The position numbers were made by a program, and so were the translations under genes. Positions 31,597-40,212 of a stretch of DNA of 64,000 bases are shown here, piece by piece. Each line of letters opens with the position of its first letter. Position 1 is the stretch's first letter. The stretch covers positions 1-64,000 of the forward strand of contig JBKPND010000065.1 in the NCBI GenBank assembly GCA_046732465.1. Direction: 5' to 3'. This stretch comes from DASUPK01 sp046732465 (GTDB taxonomy: Bacteria > Actinomycetota > Thermoleophilia > Solirubrobacterales > 70-9). The notes under the pieces are model-generated. The model searched no databases, was not told the origin of the DNA, and saw nothing but the letters and a program-made list of their open reading frames with translations.

Positions 31597-33950
31597 CGCT
31601 CGGCCACCGCCGCGAACGAGGTCTCCCTCGCGTAGCGGTCCTGAGCGGCCGTGACCCTCGCGCGGAGGTCCCGATCTCGGAGCACGACCGTGATCTCCGC
31701 GGCGAGCGCATCGGCGGAGCTCTCCTCGGGCACGGAGAGGACGACGTCCTCCGGGAGCTCGGTGGACCAGCCGATGCCGGTGGTGATCACTGGGACTCGG
31801 GCGGCAATGCAGTCGGTGACTGCGCCCGAGGCGCCTGCGTTGAAGGGCGAGCGGAGCTGCACCGCGAGGTCAGCGGCTTGCAGGACCTCCCAGTACTCCT
31901 CCTTCTCGGCGCGGCCGTGCAGCCCGACCGAGCCCTCGATTCCCAACTCGGCCAGCATCGGGGAGAGGTTCTCGCGCTCCGCGTCGGCGATCTCCCCGAC
32001 CACCTCCAGCCGGGCATCGGGCATCCGCGCCGCCACCCGCGCGAATCCGGACAGCAGGAGCGGCGTCTGCTTCGCGATCGAGCTCACGATCCCGAGCGTC
32101 ACGATCGTCGGCCCGTCGTGGCGATACGCATCGGGCCTCGGTGGGACGTCGGGGGTTGGGATGCCGTGGGGAACGACCTGGGCCACCGGAGCGTCCGCGG
32201 GAGCCTCCATCCGGAGGATGTCCCGCTGGTGTTCGGAGTGAACGATCAGCTGCTCGGCGTGCTTCTGGATGTCGCGCGTCATGAAGATCCCCTTGCCGAC
32301 GTAGACCTGCGGCGCCCAGACATGCCGCAGCTCCCAATCGGAGACGCGGTGCCCGTACATCTCCTGCAGGTGCTTGAGCAGCCAGGCGGGGTCGCGGGCG
32401 TGCCGCTGCTGCTGGACGGCCATGTAGAGCCCCAGCAGGCGGACATCGTGTGCGAGGACGGCGCCCGGCCTGCGCATCAGGGCCTCGAAGGCGTGCACGT
32501 GGAAGGGGGATCCGCCCAGCGTGTAGAGGACGCGGTCGTAGTCACGGAGGCCCCCCAGCCAGTCGAACTCGCTGGCCGTGTAGAGGCCCACACCCTCCGG
32601 CTCGAGCGAGCGGTCGTAGACGGTCCCGTTCTGGGTCTCGGGCGCGATCACGTCCACATCGGCGTGCGCGCGCAGCTCCTCGACCAAGCGCCTGCTGTGG
32701 GTCGCCACCCCGGTCCACTGCGGCGGCCAGGGGGTGAGCATCGCCACGCGCTTCCTCGAGCGCTGTCTCGCCGGCCTGACCGGGGCTTCGAGGACGCGCT
32801 CGTATCCCTCGAGCGTCCGAGCGGCCACCCGCGCCCAGGTGTAAATCCCGACGCGCCTGCGCGAGCGCTCGCGAAGGGATTCAAGCTCCGTGGGGCTCGC
32901 CAGGACGCGCTCGAGGCAACTCGCCAGATCGGCCGGATCGGCCGGGTCGAACGTCGCCTCCAGATCACCGAGGATCTCAGGGATCGAGCTGGTCCGGCTC
33001 GCGGCGATGGGAGCCCCGCACGACATGGCCTCGAGGATCGGCAGGCCGGCGCCCTCATACAGCGAGGGGAACAGGAACAGCGCGCAGCCGCGGTAGAGCG
33101 CGGCGAGCTCGGAATCCGACACGAAACCCGTGAAAAGCACGTCGTCCGGGTCGATCCCGCGCTCGACCGCGTAGGCCGTGAGCTCGTCCCGGCGGGCGTC
33201 CGAGAGCTTGCACGCGATCACGAGCTGGTGGGAGTGGCGGGTTCCCTCGCCCATCCGGGCGTACCCCTCGATCGCGCCCAGCATGTTCTTGCGCGGATCG
33301 TCTCCGCCGACGTAGAGAACGAATCCCCGGCGCAGGCGCGGGAAGGCACGGCGCAGCTCCCGCTCTGCCTCCTCGCGCGAGCTGACGAGCGAGGAGAACC
33401 GGTCGGATACCCCGCAATCGATCACCGTGATGCGGCTCGCTGGGATTCCCAGATGCTCGACGGCATCGTGTGCCGTCTGCTCAGAGATCGCCAGCGCGTG
33501 GTCCGCCCGGCGGAGCAGGCCGAGGCGGGCGAAATAGGCCGCCTTGGAGACGGGCTCCGGATCGAGGTACCGGTCCCGGAAGATGAGCGGGATGAAGTCG
33601 TAGAGGGTGACGACCGTTCGCACCCGCGGCGACCGGGCCCAGCTCGGCCAGACGTGATCGAGCGGCGTCGTCAGGTCCATGGGGGACGCCACGTGGTAGA
33701 CGGCGGGGAGCCCCGAGCGGGGCGCGAAGCGGTTCGGCGCCCAGTGCAGGAGATCCGAGCCGATCAGCGGGTCCAGCACCGCCGGAATCGCCTGGTCGGG
33801 GTCCAGGTGAACCGTCCCGATCACGTCGGGCGCCAGTTCCCTCACCGCGGACAGCTGCTCCCCGATGAAGCGCCCGATCCCGCGTTCGGCGTAGTGGATG
33901 CTCTGGGCGCCCTGAGCATCGACCCAGACGCTCCCGGGTGCGAGGTTCAT
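31572..33950 (-). CDS. two-domain glycosyltransferase (two GT4 units, module copy 2)
   Basis: The 792-residue protein has two GT-B units. The first (about 1-390) starts LAPGSVWVDAQGAQSIHYAE and carries VVTLYDFIPLIFRDRY, ITVIDCGVSDRFSSLV, FVLYVGGDDPRKNMLGAIEG and FPSLYEGAGLPILEAMSCGA; it is closely similar to the enzyme at 28230-29435. The second (about 395-792) has MLTPWPPQWTGVATHSRRLV, an unusual long middle part (WLLKHLQEMYGHRVSDWELR) and VQLRSPFNAGASGAVTDCIA. Two active sites in one chain suggest a polymerase-like enzyme making a repeating linkage, as in WbdA. It follows the second coiled-coil gene after 2 bp. Confidence 0.88.
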   Translation of the reverse strand: MNLAPGSVWVDAQGAQSIHYAERGIGRFIGEQLSAVRELAPDVIGTVHLDPDQAIPAVLDPLIGSDLLHWAPNRFAPRSGLPAVYHVASPMDLTTPLDHVWPSWARSPRVRTVVTLYDFIPLIFRDRYLDPEPVSKAAYFARLGLLRRADHALAISEQTAHDAVEHLGIPASRITVIDCGVSDRFSSLVSSREEAERELRRAFPRLRRGFVLYVGGDDPRKNMLGAIEGYARMGEGTRHSHQLVIACKLSDARRDELTAYAVERGIDPDDVLFTGFVSDSELAALYRGCALFLFPSLYEGAGLPILEAMSCGAPIAASRTSSIPEILGDLEATFDPADPADLASCLERVLASPTELESLRERSRRRVGIYTWARVAARTLEGYERVLEAPVRPARQRSRKRVAMLTPWPPQWTGVATHSRRLVEELRAHADVDVIAPETQNGTVYDRSLEPEGVGLYTASEFDWLGGLRDYDRVLYTLGGSPFHVHAFEALMRRPGAVLAHDVRLLGLYMAVQQQRHARDPAWLLKHLQEMYGHRVSDWELRHVWAPQVYVGKGIFMTRDIQKHAEQLIVHSEHQRDILRMEAPADAPVAQVVPHGIPTPDVPPRPDAYRHDGPTIVTLGIVSSIAKQTPLLLSGFARVAARMPDARLEVVGEIADAERENLSPMLAELGIEGSVGLHGRAEKEEYWEVLQAADLAVQLRSPFNAGASGAVTDCIAARVPVITTGIGWSTELPEDVVLSVPEESSADALAAEITVVLRDRDLRARVTAAQDRYARETSFAAVAERYAEVLAL

Positions 33951-33952
33951 GG

Positions 33953-34288
33953 TCAGTCGGTCGAGAGAGAGCCGGCCGGCGCGTCCTCGTGCTTCTCCAA
34001 GATCCGCTCGCCGGCGCCGTTGCCCTCGAGCCGGCTGCCGATCCGCTCGATCTCCCGCTCCAGCTTCGCCAGGCGATCGTTGATCTCGCGCAGCTCCGCC
34101 CCGACGTGATTGATGGACTCAGCCGAGGCGGATCCGAGGACCCTCGCCTCGTCGGTCAGCTCGCGGAGCTGATCGCGCTGCACGCTCTGGGCCAGCCGGC
34201 CCAGCGCCTGCTTGACGCGGAGCAGGAGGTGCCCCAGGATCCGGTTGAGGGCCGAGAGCACGCGCATTGCCAGCGAAGGTCCGTCCAT
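33953..34288 (-). CDS. small coiled-coil protein (module copy 2), unknown family
   Basis: The 111-residue product begins with a hydrophobic/basic helix (LAMRVLSALNRILGHLLLRV), then QRDQLRELTDEARVLGSASA and a coiled coil (ELREINDRLAKLEREIERIG) and a charged tail. It matches the product at 27886-28230 without gaps over 76 residues (31 identities counted by eye). Like that copy, it lies directly before a GT4 gene whose protein starts with the DxxGxQS...ERGI signature. The two copies face each other across the ABC exporter. No catalytic motif is visible; a membrane-proximal scaffold or chain-length ruler is a guess. Confidence 0.75.
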   Translation of the reverse strand: MDGPSLAMRVLSALNRILGHLLLRVKQALGRLAQSVQRDQLRELTDEARVLGSASAESINHVGAELREINDRLAKLEREIERIGSRLEGNGAGERILEKHEDAPAGSLSTD

Positions 34289-34368
34289 CGTCAGGAGTAC
34301 AGCTCGGTGGGGCCGCGCGCGCCCAGGTAGACACCCCCGGCCCTCTGAGCCAGGGGATCATAGGCCAC

Positions 34369-35286
34369 CTATTCCGCGCTGGTGCGCGAAATCGACAGCG
34401 GCGGCTGGACCGCGGCCGAGGCCGATCGAGTCAAGCGCAGGCAGGCCACCGCGCTCGCGGCGAAGGCGCAGTCCTCGAGCAGGACCTCGTGACGCCGCGG
34501 ATCGCGGTAGGTCGCGTCCGACGACCTCTCAGGGCTGCTCCGATTCCAGCCCCGGCGCGAATGCCCGTAGACCCTGATCTCGGTGTCGTCGAACGGCTCC
34601 GCAATCCGCCCCAACCCGGCCTCGTCGAACTGACGGCACCAGCCGTGGTCCTCCGGGCGCCCGTAGGGAACGGTCACGAGCAGGCGACCGCCGGGTCGAA
34701 GCACCCGGTGCAGCTCGTTCACAGCGTGGGCGAGCTCGCGATCCGGGTCCTCGCTGCGGGTCTCCGTGGATCCGTAGGCCGAGTTGTCCATGCCCACGTG
34801 ATCGAGGGTGGATACGCAGACGATTGTCTCGAAGGACCCGGACTCGAACGGCAGCTCGCGCAGGTCGGCCGTCACGTAGGCGGGGCCGAGCTCGGGATGC
34901 GCATCCTCGTCGGTGAAGGTGGTGATCGTCAGGGACTCGACCCGGGGCATCACGCGCTCGAGGAAGAGCGGGTGGTTGAGCGCGGAGCCGGCGTCGAGCA
35001 CCGGGCCCTCGGACGGGAGGTTGGCGACGATCCAGGGGATCTCGACGATCCGCTCATCGAGCGTGAACCCGAACCCCCGCGGCAGCGAGCGCCCGGATCG
35101 GAACCGCTCCAGAAGCTCCGGGGAGTCGAGGGTGTCGGCGAGCGCCTGCTCCTTGGCCTCGTCGTACCCGCTCCACCAGTCTCGCCGCACGTCTTCGTTC
35201 GACCGGTAGACGCGCGCGAAACGGCGCCTCGGCATGCCCAGCGAGTGCGCCGTGGGGTGACCGCCGCGAATCCAGGACGAGTTCAT
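34369..35286 (-). CDS. SAM-dependent class I methyltransferase
   Basis: The 305-residue product has SAM motif I as GPVLDAGSALNHPLFLERVM, an acidic loop after strand 2, AYVTADLRELPFESGSFETI with the motif for the adenine pocket, VCVSTLDHVGMDNSAYG and the post-motif ELHRVLRPGGRLLVTVPYGR. The C-terminal part (WCRQFDEAGLGRIAEPFDDT) is typical of glycan-modifying methyltransferases. A likely role is methylating a sugar or chain end of the surface polymer. TAGACT lies 9 nt before the ATG on the minus strand. A 50-bp gap separates it from the divergent gmd-like gene. Confidence 0.8.
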   Translation of the reverse strand: MNSSWIRGGHPTAHSLGMPRRRFARVYRSNEDVRRDWWSGYDEAKEQALADTLDSPELLERFRSGRSLPRGFGFTLDERIVEIPWIVANLPSEGPVLDAGSALNHPLFLERVMPRVESLTITTFTDEDAHPELGPAYVTADLRELPFESGSFETIVCVSTLDHVGMDNSAYGSTETRSEDPDRELAHAVNELHRVLRPGGRLLVTVPYGRPEDHGWCRQFDEAGLGRIAEPFDDTEIRVYGHSRRGWNRSSPERSSDATYRDPRRHEVLLEDCAFAASAVACLRLTRSASAAVQPPLSISRTSAE

Positions 35287-35336
35287 CCGCGAACGAGTCT
35301 AATTCGGGTCCCACCCCGGCCATTCGAGCCCGCGCC

Positions 35337-36326
35337 ATGGCGATCAGGTTGAATGGCGCCGTGCCGACGCGCGCGCTGATCACCGGGATCTCGGGCCAGG
35401 ACGGGAGCTATCTCGCAGAGCTCCTCGTCGGGAAGGGCTACGAGGTGCACGGTCTGGTGCGCGGCTCCACCGAGCACCGGTTCGAGCGCCTCGAGGCGGT
35501 TCAGGATGCGATCACGCTGCACGCAGCGGATCTGCTGGACCAGAGCTCCCTCCTCGATGTGATGCGCACCGTCACCCCCGACGAGGTCTACAACCTCGCC
35601 GCCATGTCGTCCGTCTCGGAGTCGTGGCGCCTCGCGATCGCGACGGCCGAGTACACGGCGGTGGGCGTGACGCGTCTGCTGGAGGCCATCCGCGACGTCT
35701 GCCCGGAAGCTCGCTTCTACCAGGCGTCCTCGTCGGAGATGTTCGGGCGGGCCCTGGAGTCGCCGCAGAACGAGGGCACGCCCTTCTATCCGCGGAGCCC
35801 CTACGGCGTCGCCAAGGTCTACGGGCACTTCATCACCGTCAACTACCGCGAGAGCTTCGGGATCGCCGCCTGCTCCGGGATCCTCTTCAACCACGAGTCG
35901 CCCAGGAGGGGCTCCGCCTTCGTCACCCGGCACATCACCCAGGGCGTCGCCTCCATCAAGCTCGGCCACTCCGATGAGCTCGTGCTCGGCAACCTCGACG
36001 TGAGACGCGATTGGGGATATGCGAAGGAGTACGTGGAGGCGATGTGGCTGATGCTCCAGCAGGAGAAGCCGGAGGACTTCGTGATCGGCACCGGGGTCTC
36101 CCACTCGGTACGGGACCTGGTCGATTTCGCCTTCCGCGCCGTCGACCTCGCGCCGGAGGACCACGTTCGCATCGATCCGGAGCTCGCCAGGCCGGCCGAG
36201 ATCGAGGAGGTGGTCGCGGATGCCTCGAAGGCGAAGGAGAAGCTCGGCTGGGAGCCGGAGGTCTCCTGCGAGGAGGTGATCGAGATGATGGTGAAGGCCG
36301 ATCTCGACCGGCTGAAGTCCCCCTGA
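35337..36326 (+). CDS. GDP-mannose 4,6-dehydratase family protein (paralogue 1)
   Basis: The 329-residue extended SDR has RALITGISGQDGSYLAELLV (NADP loop), VYNLAAMSSVSESWRLAIAT, RFYQASSSEMFGRALESPQN and YPRSPYGVAKVYGHFITVNY (Ser/Thr-Glu-Tyr-Lys active site), HESPRRGSAFVTRHITQGVA and GNLDVRRDWGYAKEYVEAMW. These are Gmd signatures, but the early region HGLVRGSTEHRFERLEAVQD differs from the classical RRSSSFNTDRIDHLY seen in paralogue 2, and the protein is about 25 residues shorter. It may be a second Gmd or an RMD-like GDP-6-deoxy-4-ketohexose reductase. GTG at 35361 is an alternative start. Confidence 0.82.
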   Translation: MAIRLNGAVPTRALITGISGQDGSYLAELLVGKGYEVHGLVRGSTEHRFERLEAVQDAITLHAADLLDQSSLLDVMRTVTPDEVYNLAAMSSVSESWRLAIATAEYTAVGVTRLLEAIRDVCPEARFYQASSSEMFGRALESPQNEGTPFYPRSPYGVAKVYGHFITVNYRESFGIAACSGILFNHESPRRGSAFVTRHITQGVASIKLGHSDELVLGNLDVRRDWGYAKEYVEAMWLMLQQEKPEDFVIGTGVSHSVRDLVDFAFRAVDLAPEDHVRIDPELARPAEIEEVVADASKAKEKLGWEPEVSCEEVIEMMVKADLDRLKSP

Positions 36327-36344
36327 CCCTTCGAGACCCTCCGG

Positions 36345-37340
36345 ATGGCGCCCGCACCGAAGGTCTCGGTCCTCATCCCGGTCTGGAACGGCCGGGAGCA
36401 CCTGGGCATGGTGCTGAGCTCGCTTCGGGCGCAGACCACCGATGACTTCGACGTGACCGTGGTGGACAACGCCTCGACCGACGGGACGCTCGCCTACCTG
36501 GAGGAGGAATGGCCGGAGGTGCGCGTCGTCCCCCTGCCCGAGAACCTCGGTTACGCCGGAGGGGCGGCGCGGGGAATCGAGGCGACGAGCGGCGAGCACA
36601 TCGCCTTCCTCAACGACGACATGGAGCTGGAGCCCGACTGGATCGAGCGCCTCGTAGCCGAGCTGGACGAGGAACCGGGGCTGGGCGTCGTGACCAGCAA
36701 GGTGATGTTCCACGGGGACAGGACGCTGATCTACCAGGCGGGCTACGAGTTCTACGTCTACGGCTGGTGCGCGACGCGCGGAGTCCACGAGCTCGACGAG
36801 GGGCAATACGACGCCCGCCTGCCGTCGGTAGGCGGGACCGGCGCGGGGTCTATCTACCGGCGAGCCGCTCTCGAGCGCGCCGGCGGGTTCGACGGCGACT
36901 ACTTCATGTACTGCGAGGAGGTCGACGCGGGGCTGCGGGTGCTGATGGCCGGCTACACGGGCCTCTATGTGCCTTCACCGCTCGCCTTCCACGTGGCCGG
37001 CGCGAAGACCGGCAGGACGCCCGAGCTGCAGCGCAGGCTCTTCTACCGGAACCAGCTGCTCACCTGGGTCAAGGACGTCCCCTGGAGCATCCTCTGGCGG
37101 GCGGCTCCCAAGGCCCTCCTCTACCTCCACCATCAGTACGCCGTCGAGCGCGACAACGGGGCTCGGCGGGTGGCGCTCGGAGCCTACGCCGAGTTCCTCA
37201 AGATGCTCCCCGCCACGCTTCGCAAGCGCAGGAGCGTGATGCGCAGGCGAGCCATCTCGGTGCCGCAGCTCCGCTCGATGATGCGCGCCGAGTATCCGTT
37301 CCCGACCCGCTTCAAGCGGCTGGCTGGAGCGCGGAACTAG
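36345..37340 (+). CDS. glycosyltransferase family 2 (rhamnosyltransferase-like)
   Basis: The 331-residue enzyme has KVSVLIPVWNGREHLGMVLS, VTVVDNASTDGTLAYLEEEW, LPENLGYAGGAARGIEATSG and AFLNDDMELEPDWIERLVAE (DDM as the DxD equivalent), then FDGDYFMYCEEVDAGLRVLM. The NLGYAGG and EEVD blocks are typical of WbbL-like rhamnosyltransferases. It starts 18 bp after the gmd-like gene, so the two likely form an operon, suggesting a GDP- or dTDP-deoxyhexose donor. The stop overlaps that of the convergent methyltransferase in CTAG. Confidence 0.88.
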   Translation: MAPAPKVSVLIPVWNGREHLGMVLSSLRAQTTDDFDVTVVDNASTDGTLAYLEEEWPEVRVVPLPENLGYAGGAARGIEATSGEHIAFLNDDMELEPDWIERLVAELDEEPGLGVVTSKVMFHGDRTLIYQAGYEFYVYGWCATRGVHELDEGQYDARLPSVGGTGAGSIYRRAALERAGGFDGDYFMYCEEVDAGLRVLMAGYTGLYVPSPLAFHVAGAKTGRTPELQRRLFYRNQLLTWVKDVPWSILWRAAPKALLYLHHQYAVERDNGARRVALGAYAEFLKMLPATLRKRRSVMRRRAISVPQLRSMMRAEYPFPTRFKRLAGARN

Positions 37341-38299
37341 CCGCGGCGGCGGCCGAGCCGTTGCCGTAGGCCGCCGAGCCTCTTCCTGAGCTCCTGCTTC
37401 GCCCTCGGCCATGGACCTGGCGGGAACTCCGGCGAGAGTCGTCGCCAGGCCGCGGTCGTCGAGCCCGACTTCACCATCGCGACGTGGACGCTGGTGAACA
37501 GGTACGGCCCCTCCCGCAGCAGGACGTGCGGGTACTGACTCCAGACCTGCACCCGCGCCCGCGGCTCCGCGAGCGCCTTCTGGAGCTCGACCGGGGCCTG
37601 GAGGGTCTCCTTGGAGACGCTCGAGTCGAGCGGGGTCGCCGGGTCCCACCAGAGCCCATCGAAGATCGCCGCCCTCAGAGCCGCCTCGTCGAACAGATAG
37701 ACGCCGGGCCAGCCATGGCCCGATCCCTGGATCCTGAACTCGGTCGCGAGCGCGGCGACGCCGCCCGGCCGCAGGACGCGGTAGATCTCCTCGATGCTCC
37801 GCCGGATCTCCCGGAAGCCACCGAAGTGCTCGATGGAGCTCGACGAGAAGACCGCGTCGAAGCTGTCGTCCGGGAAGTCGAGCTCGAGGGCGTTCATGTG
37901 CCTGACCTCGAGCCGATCGGGATTCCACTCACCGTCCCAGTACCTGCCCGGATCGGTGAGCATGTCCGCGCTCGAATCTGTCTCGGACCAGTCGTCCTCG
38001 GCCTCATAGAGGTCGGTCGCCACCACGCGGCCCACCTTTCTCGTCAGCCAGTAGACGGTCGCTTCATGGCCCGCGCCGACACCGAGAACACGCGCGTCAT
38101 CCCCGAGCACTCCGAGGTCCCGGAAGGCGCGGGCGGTCATCGCGACCTCCCAGTACTTCCGGTACTCCGTGCCATCAGGAAATTCCCTCCCGAAGTGCTC
38201 GCGATCCGCCTCGAAGACGTCGCGGATCAGCTCTCGGAGCTCGGGATCCCGGAAGTCCTCGAGCTCGCAGACCTTGCAGTAGCTGAGAGACGGGCTCAC
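37337..38299 (-). CDS. SAM-dependent methyltransferase (surface polysaccharide type)
   Basis: The 320-residue product has motif I as DDARVLGVGAGHEATVYWLT, RVVATDLYEAEDDWSETDS (acidic end of strand 2), MNALELDFPDDSFDAVFSSS and IYRVLRPGGVAALATEFRIQ. The N-terminal ~60 residues (SYCKVCELEDFRDPELRELI) contain a Cys pair. It resembles methyltransferases of O-antigen clusters that act on sugars or on the non-reducing end. GTG at 38297-38299 overlaps the gmd stop as GTGA, so it is translated with gmd. The C-terminus is strongly basic (KQELRKRLGGLRQRLGRRRG). Confidence 0.8.
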   Translation of the reverse strand: MSPSLSYCKVCELEDFRDPELRELIRDVFEADREHFGREFPDGTEYRKYWEVAMTARAFRDLGVLGDDARVLGVGAGHEATVYWLTRKVGRVVATDLYEAEDDWSETDSSADMLTDPGRYWDGEWNPDRLEVRHMNALELDFPDDSFDAVFSSSSIEHFGGFREIRRSIEEIYRVLRPGGVAALATEFRIQGSGHGWPGVYLFDEAALRAAIFDGLWWDPATPLDSSVSKETLQAPVELQKALAEPRARVQVWSQYPHVLLREGPYLFTSVHVAMVKSGSTTAAWRRLSPEFPPGPWPRAKQELRKRLGGLRQRLGRRRG

Positions 38300-39360
38300 T
38301 CGTAGCCCGAGCGCGTCACCTTGCCCGCGAGCTGATCCTCCAGGGCCGCCACGTCCGCGTCCACCATCAGCTCGACGAGCTCCTTGAACCGCACCTTGGG
38401 CTCCCAGCCCAGCCGCTCCTTCGCCTTGCTCGCATCCCCGAGCAGGTGGTCGACCTCCGACGGCCGGTAGTACTGCGGATCGATCTCGACGTGCTCGTCC
38501 GGGTCGAGGCCCTGACGGGCGAAGGCGACCTCGACAGCCTCGCGCACGCTGTGCGTCTCGCCGGTGGCGATCACGAAGTCATCGGGCTCCTCGGCCTGCA
38601 GCATCATCCACATCGCCTCCACGTAGTCCGGCGCATAGCCCCAGTCCCGCTTCGCCTCGAGGTTGCCCAGATAGAGCTTGTCCTGCAGCCCCGCGGAGAT
38701 GCGCGCCACCGCGCGCGTGATCTTGCGGGTGACGAAGGTCTCGCCCCGGCGCGGCGACTCATGGTTGAAGAGGATGCCGTTGACGGCGAAGAGGTCGTAG
38801 GCCTCGCGGTAGTTGACCGTCGCCCAATAGGACGCGACCTTGGCGACCGCGTACGGGCTTCGGGGGTGGAACGGGGTCAGCTCGTTCTGCGGGGACGGAG
38901 CGGCGCCGAACATCTCGGACGAGGAGGCCTGGTAGAAGCGAGCGGGCACCCCCGCCTCCCTGATCGCCTCGAGCAGGCGGACAGTGCCGGCGCCGGTGAT
39001 GTCGAAGGTGTACTCGGGGATGTCGAAGGAGACGCGAACGTGGCTCTGCGCGCCGAGGTGGTAGATCTCGTCCGGCTGGAGCTCGTAGAGGAGCTTCACC
39101 AGCGCGACCGAGTCGGAGAGGTCGCCGTAGTGCGTGAACAGGCGAACGCCCTGCTCGTGGGGGTCCGTGTAGAGGTGGTCGATCCGGTCGGTGTTGAAGC
39201 TGGAGGACCGCCGGATGATGCCGTGCACCTCGTAGCCCTTCTCGAGCAGCAGCTCGGCCAGATAGGAACCGTCCTGGCCGGAGATGCCGGTGATCAGGGC
39301 GCGCTTCGTGGTCCCCTCGACGCGGGGACGGTAGGGATGGGCCTCGTTCTGGTCCGCCAT
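38296..39360 (-). CDS. gmd: GDP-mannose 4,6-dehydratase
   Basis: Gmd converts GDP-D-mannose to GDP-4-keto-6-deoxy-D-mannose, the precursor of GDP-fucose, GDP-rhamnose and perosamine. The 354-residue product is classical: RALITGISGQDGSYLAELLL, HGIIRRSSSFNTDRIDHLYT, IYHLGAQSHVRVSFDIPEYT, YQASSSEMFGAAPSPQNELT, PFHPRSPYAVAKVASYWATV and GNLEAKRDWGYAPDYVEAMW. ATG at 39358-39360 was chosen since the conserved region begins there, and TATATT lies 9 nt upstream on the minus strand. It is divergent from a GT2 gene over 45 bp and coupled to a methyltransferase downstream. Confidence 0.95.
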   Translation of the reverse strand: MADQNEAHPYRPRVEGTTKRALITGISGQDGSYLAELLLEKGYEVHGIIRRSSSFNTDRIDHLYTDPHEQGVRLFTHYGDLSDSVALVKLLYELQPDEIYHLGAQSHVRVSFDIPEYTFDITGAGTVRLLEAIREAGVPARFYQASSSEMFGAAPSPQNELTPFHPRSPYAVAKVASYWATVNYREAYDLFAVNGILFNHESPRRGETFVTRKITRAVARISAGLQDKLYLGNLEAKRDWGYAPDYVEAMWMMLQAEEPDDFVIATGETHSVREAVEVAFARQGLDPDEHVEIDPQYYRPSEVDHLLGDASKAKERLGWEPKVRFKELVELMVDADVAALEDQLAGKVTRSGYE

Positions 39361-39405
39361 CGGGGCGCCAATATAGGCCGTCGCGCATCTACTCTCCCCC
39401 GCCGG

Positions 39406-40212
39406 ATGACGATGCTCTCGGTGATCACCCCGGCGCGCAACATGGCGAACTTCCTGCCCGAGACGCTGGACAGCGTCGCCGCCCTGCGGACGCCGCACGA
39501 GCACATCGTGGTGGACGGAGCATCCGACGACGGAACCCTCGAGCTGCTCGAGGGACGCGAGGACCCCCACCTCACCTGGGTCTCAGAGCCCGACAGCGGC
39601 CAGACCGAGGCCGTCAACAAGGGGCTGCGGCTCGCCCGCGGTGACCTGCTCGCCTGGGTCAACGCCGACGACGCCTACATCCCCGAGTCGGCGGACCGGG
39701 CGCTCGAGCATCTGAGCGGAAATCCCGAGGTCGGCGCGGTCTTCGGCGCGGTCAACTACGTGGACGAGCACGGCGAGGTCTTCCGCACCCTGGTCCCGCC
39801 GAAGTGGAGCTGGCGCAAGTACCTCTATTTCGGGGCGTTCGTGACGACGCCGACGATCATCTGGCGCCGCGACCTCCTCGAGCAGGCCCCCTCGCTGAAC
39901 GAGCGCTATGAGGACGCCGCTGACTACGACTTCTATCTGCGGCTGCTGCGCGGTGCGCGGGTGGACCGGATAGCGGAGCCCTACCTCGACTTCCGCTACC
40001 ACCCAAGCTCGAAGACGACGACCGACGTCTGGGTGCAGCTCAACGAGGCGATGGAGATCCGCCTCGGCTGGGCCGGCAACCCGATACAGCGGGGAATCAT
40101 GCGCGCGTGGGAGGCGAGCCGGCGGGCGGTCCTGCCGCGGATCTCGAACTGGCCCCATCCGGAGCCGCGCGGCGCCGTCAAGCTGCTCCGCCGGATCGGT
40201 GCCCGTGGCTAG
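39406..40212 (+). CDS. glycosyltransferase family 2
   Basis: The 268-residue enzyme begins MTMLSVITPARNMANFLPET and has HIVVDGASDDGTLELLEGRE, VSEPDSGQTEAVNKGLRLAR and AWVNADDAYIPESADRAL with NADD as the metal-binding motif, then TTPTIIWRRDLLEQAPSLNE and a final YHPSSKT block. It is related to the enzyme at 22675-23766 and likely adds a residue to the same polysaccharide. ATG 39406 is the first start at the domain; TCTACT lies 12 nt before it. The next gene starts 14 bp before its stop. Confidence 0.88.
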   Translation: MTMLSVITPARNMANFLPETLDSVAALRTPHEHIVVDGASDDGTLELLEGREDPHLTWVSEPDSGQTEAVNKGLRLARGDLLAWVNADDAYIPESADRALEHLSGNPEVGAVFGAVNYVDEHGEVFRTLVPPKWSWRKYLYFGAFVTTPTIIWRRDLLEQAPSLNERYEDAADYDFYLRLLRGARVDRIAEPYLDFRYHPSSKTTTDVWVQLNEAMEIRLGWAGNPIQRGIMRAWEASRRAVLPRISNWPHPEPRGAVKLLRRIGARG

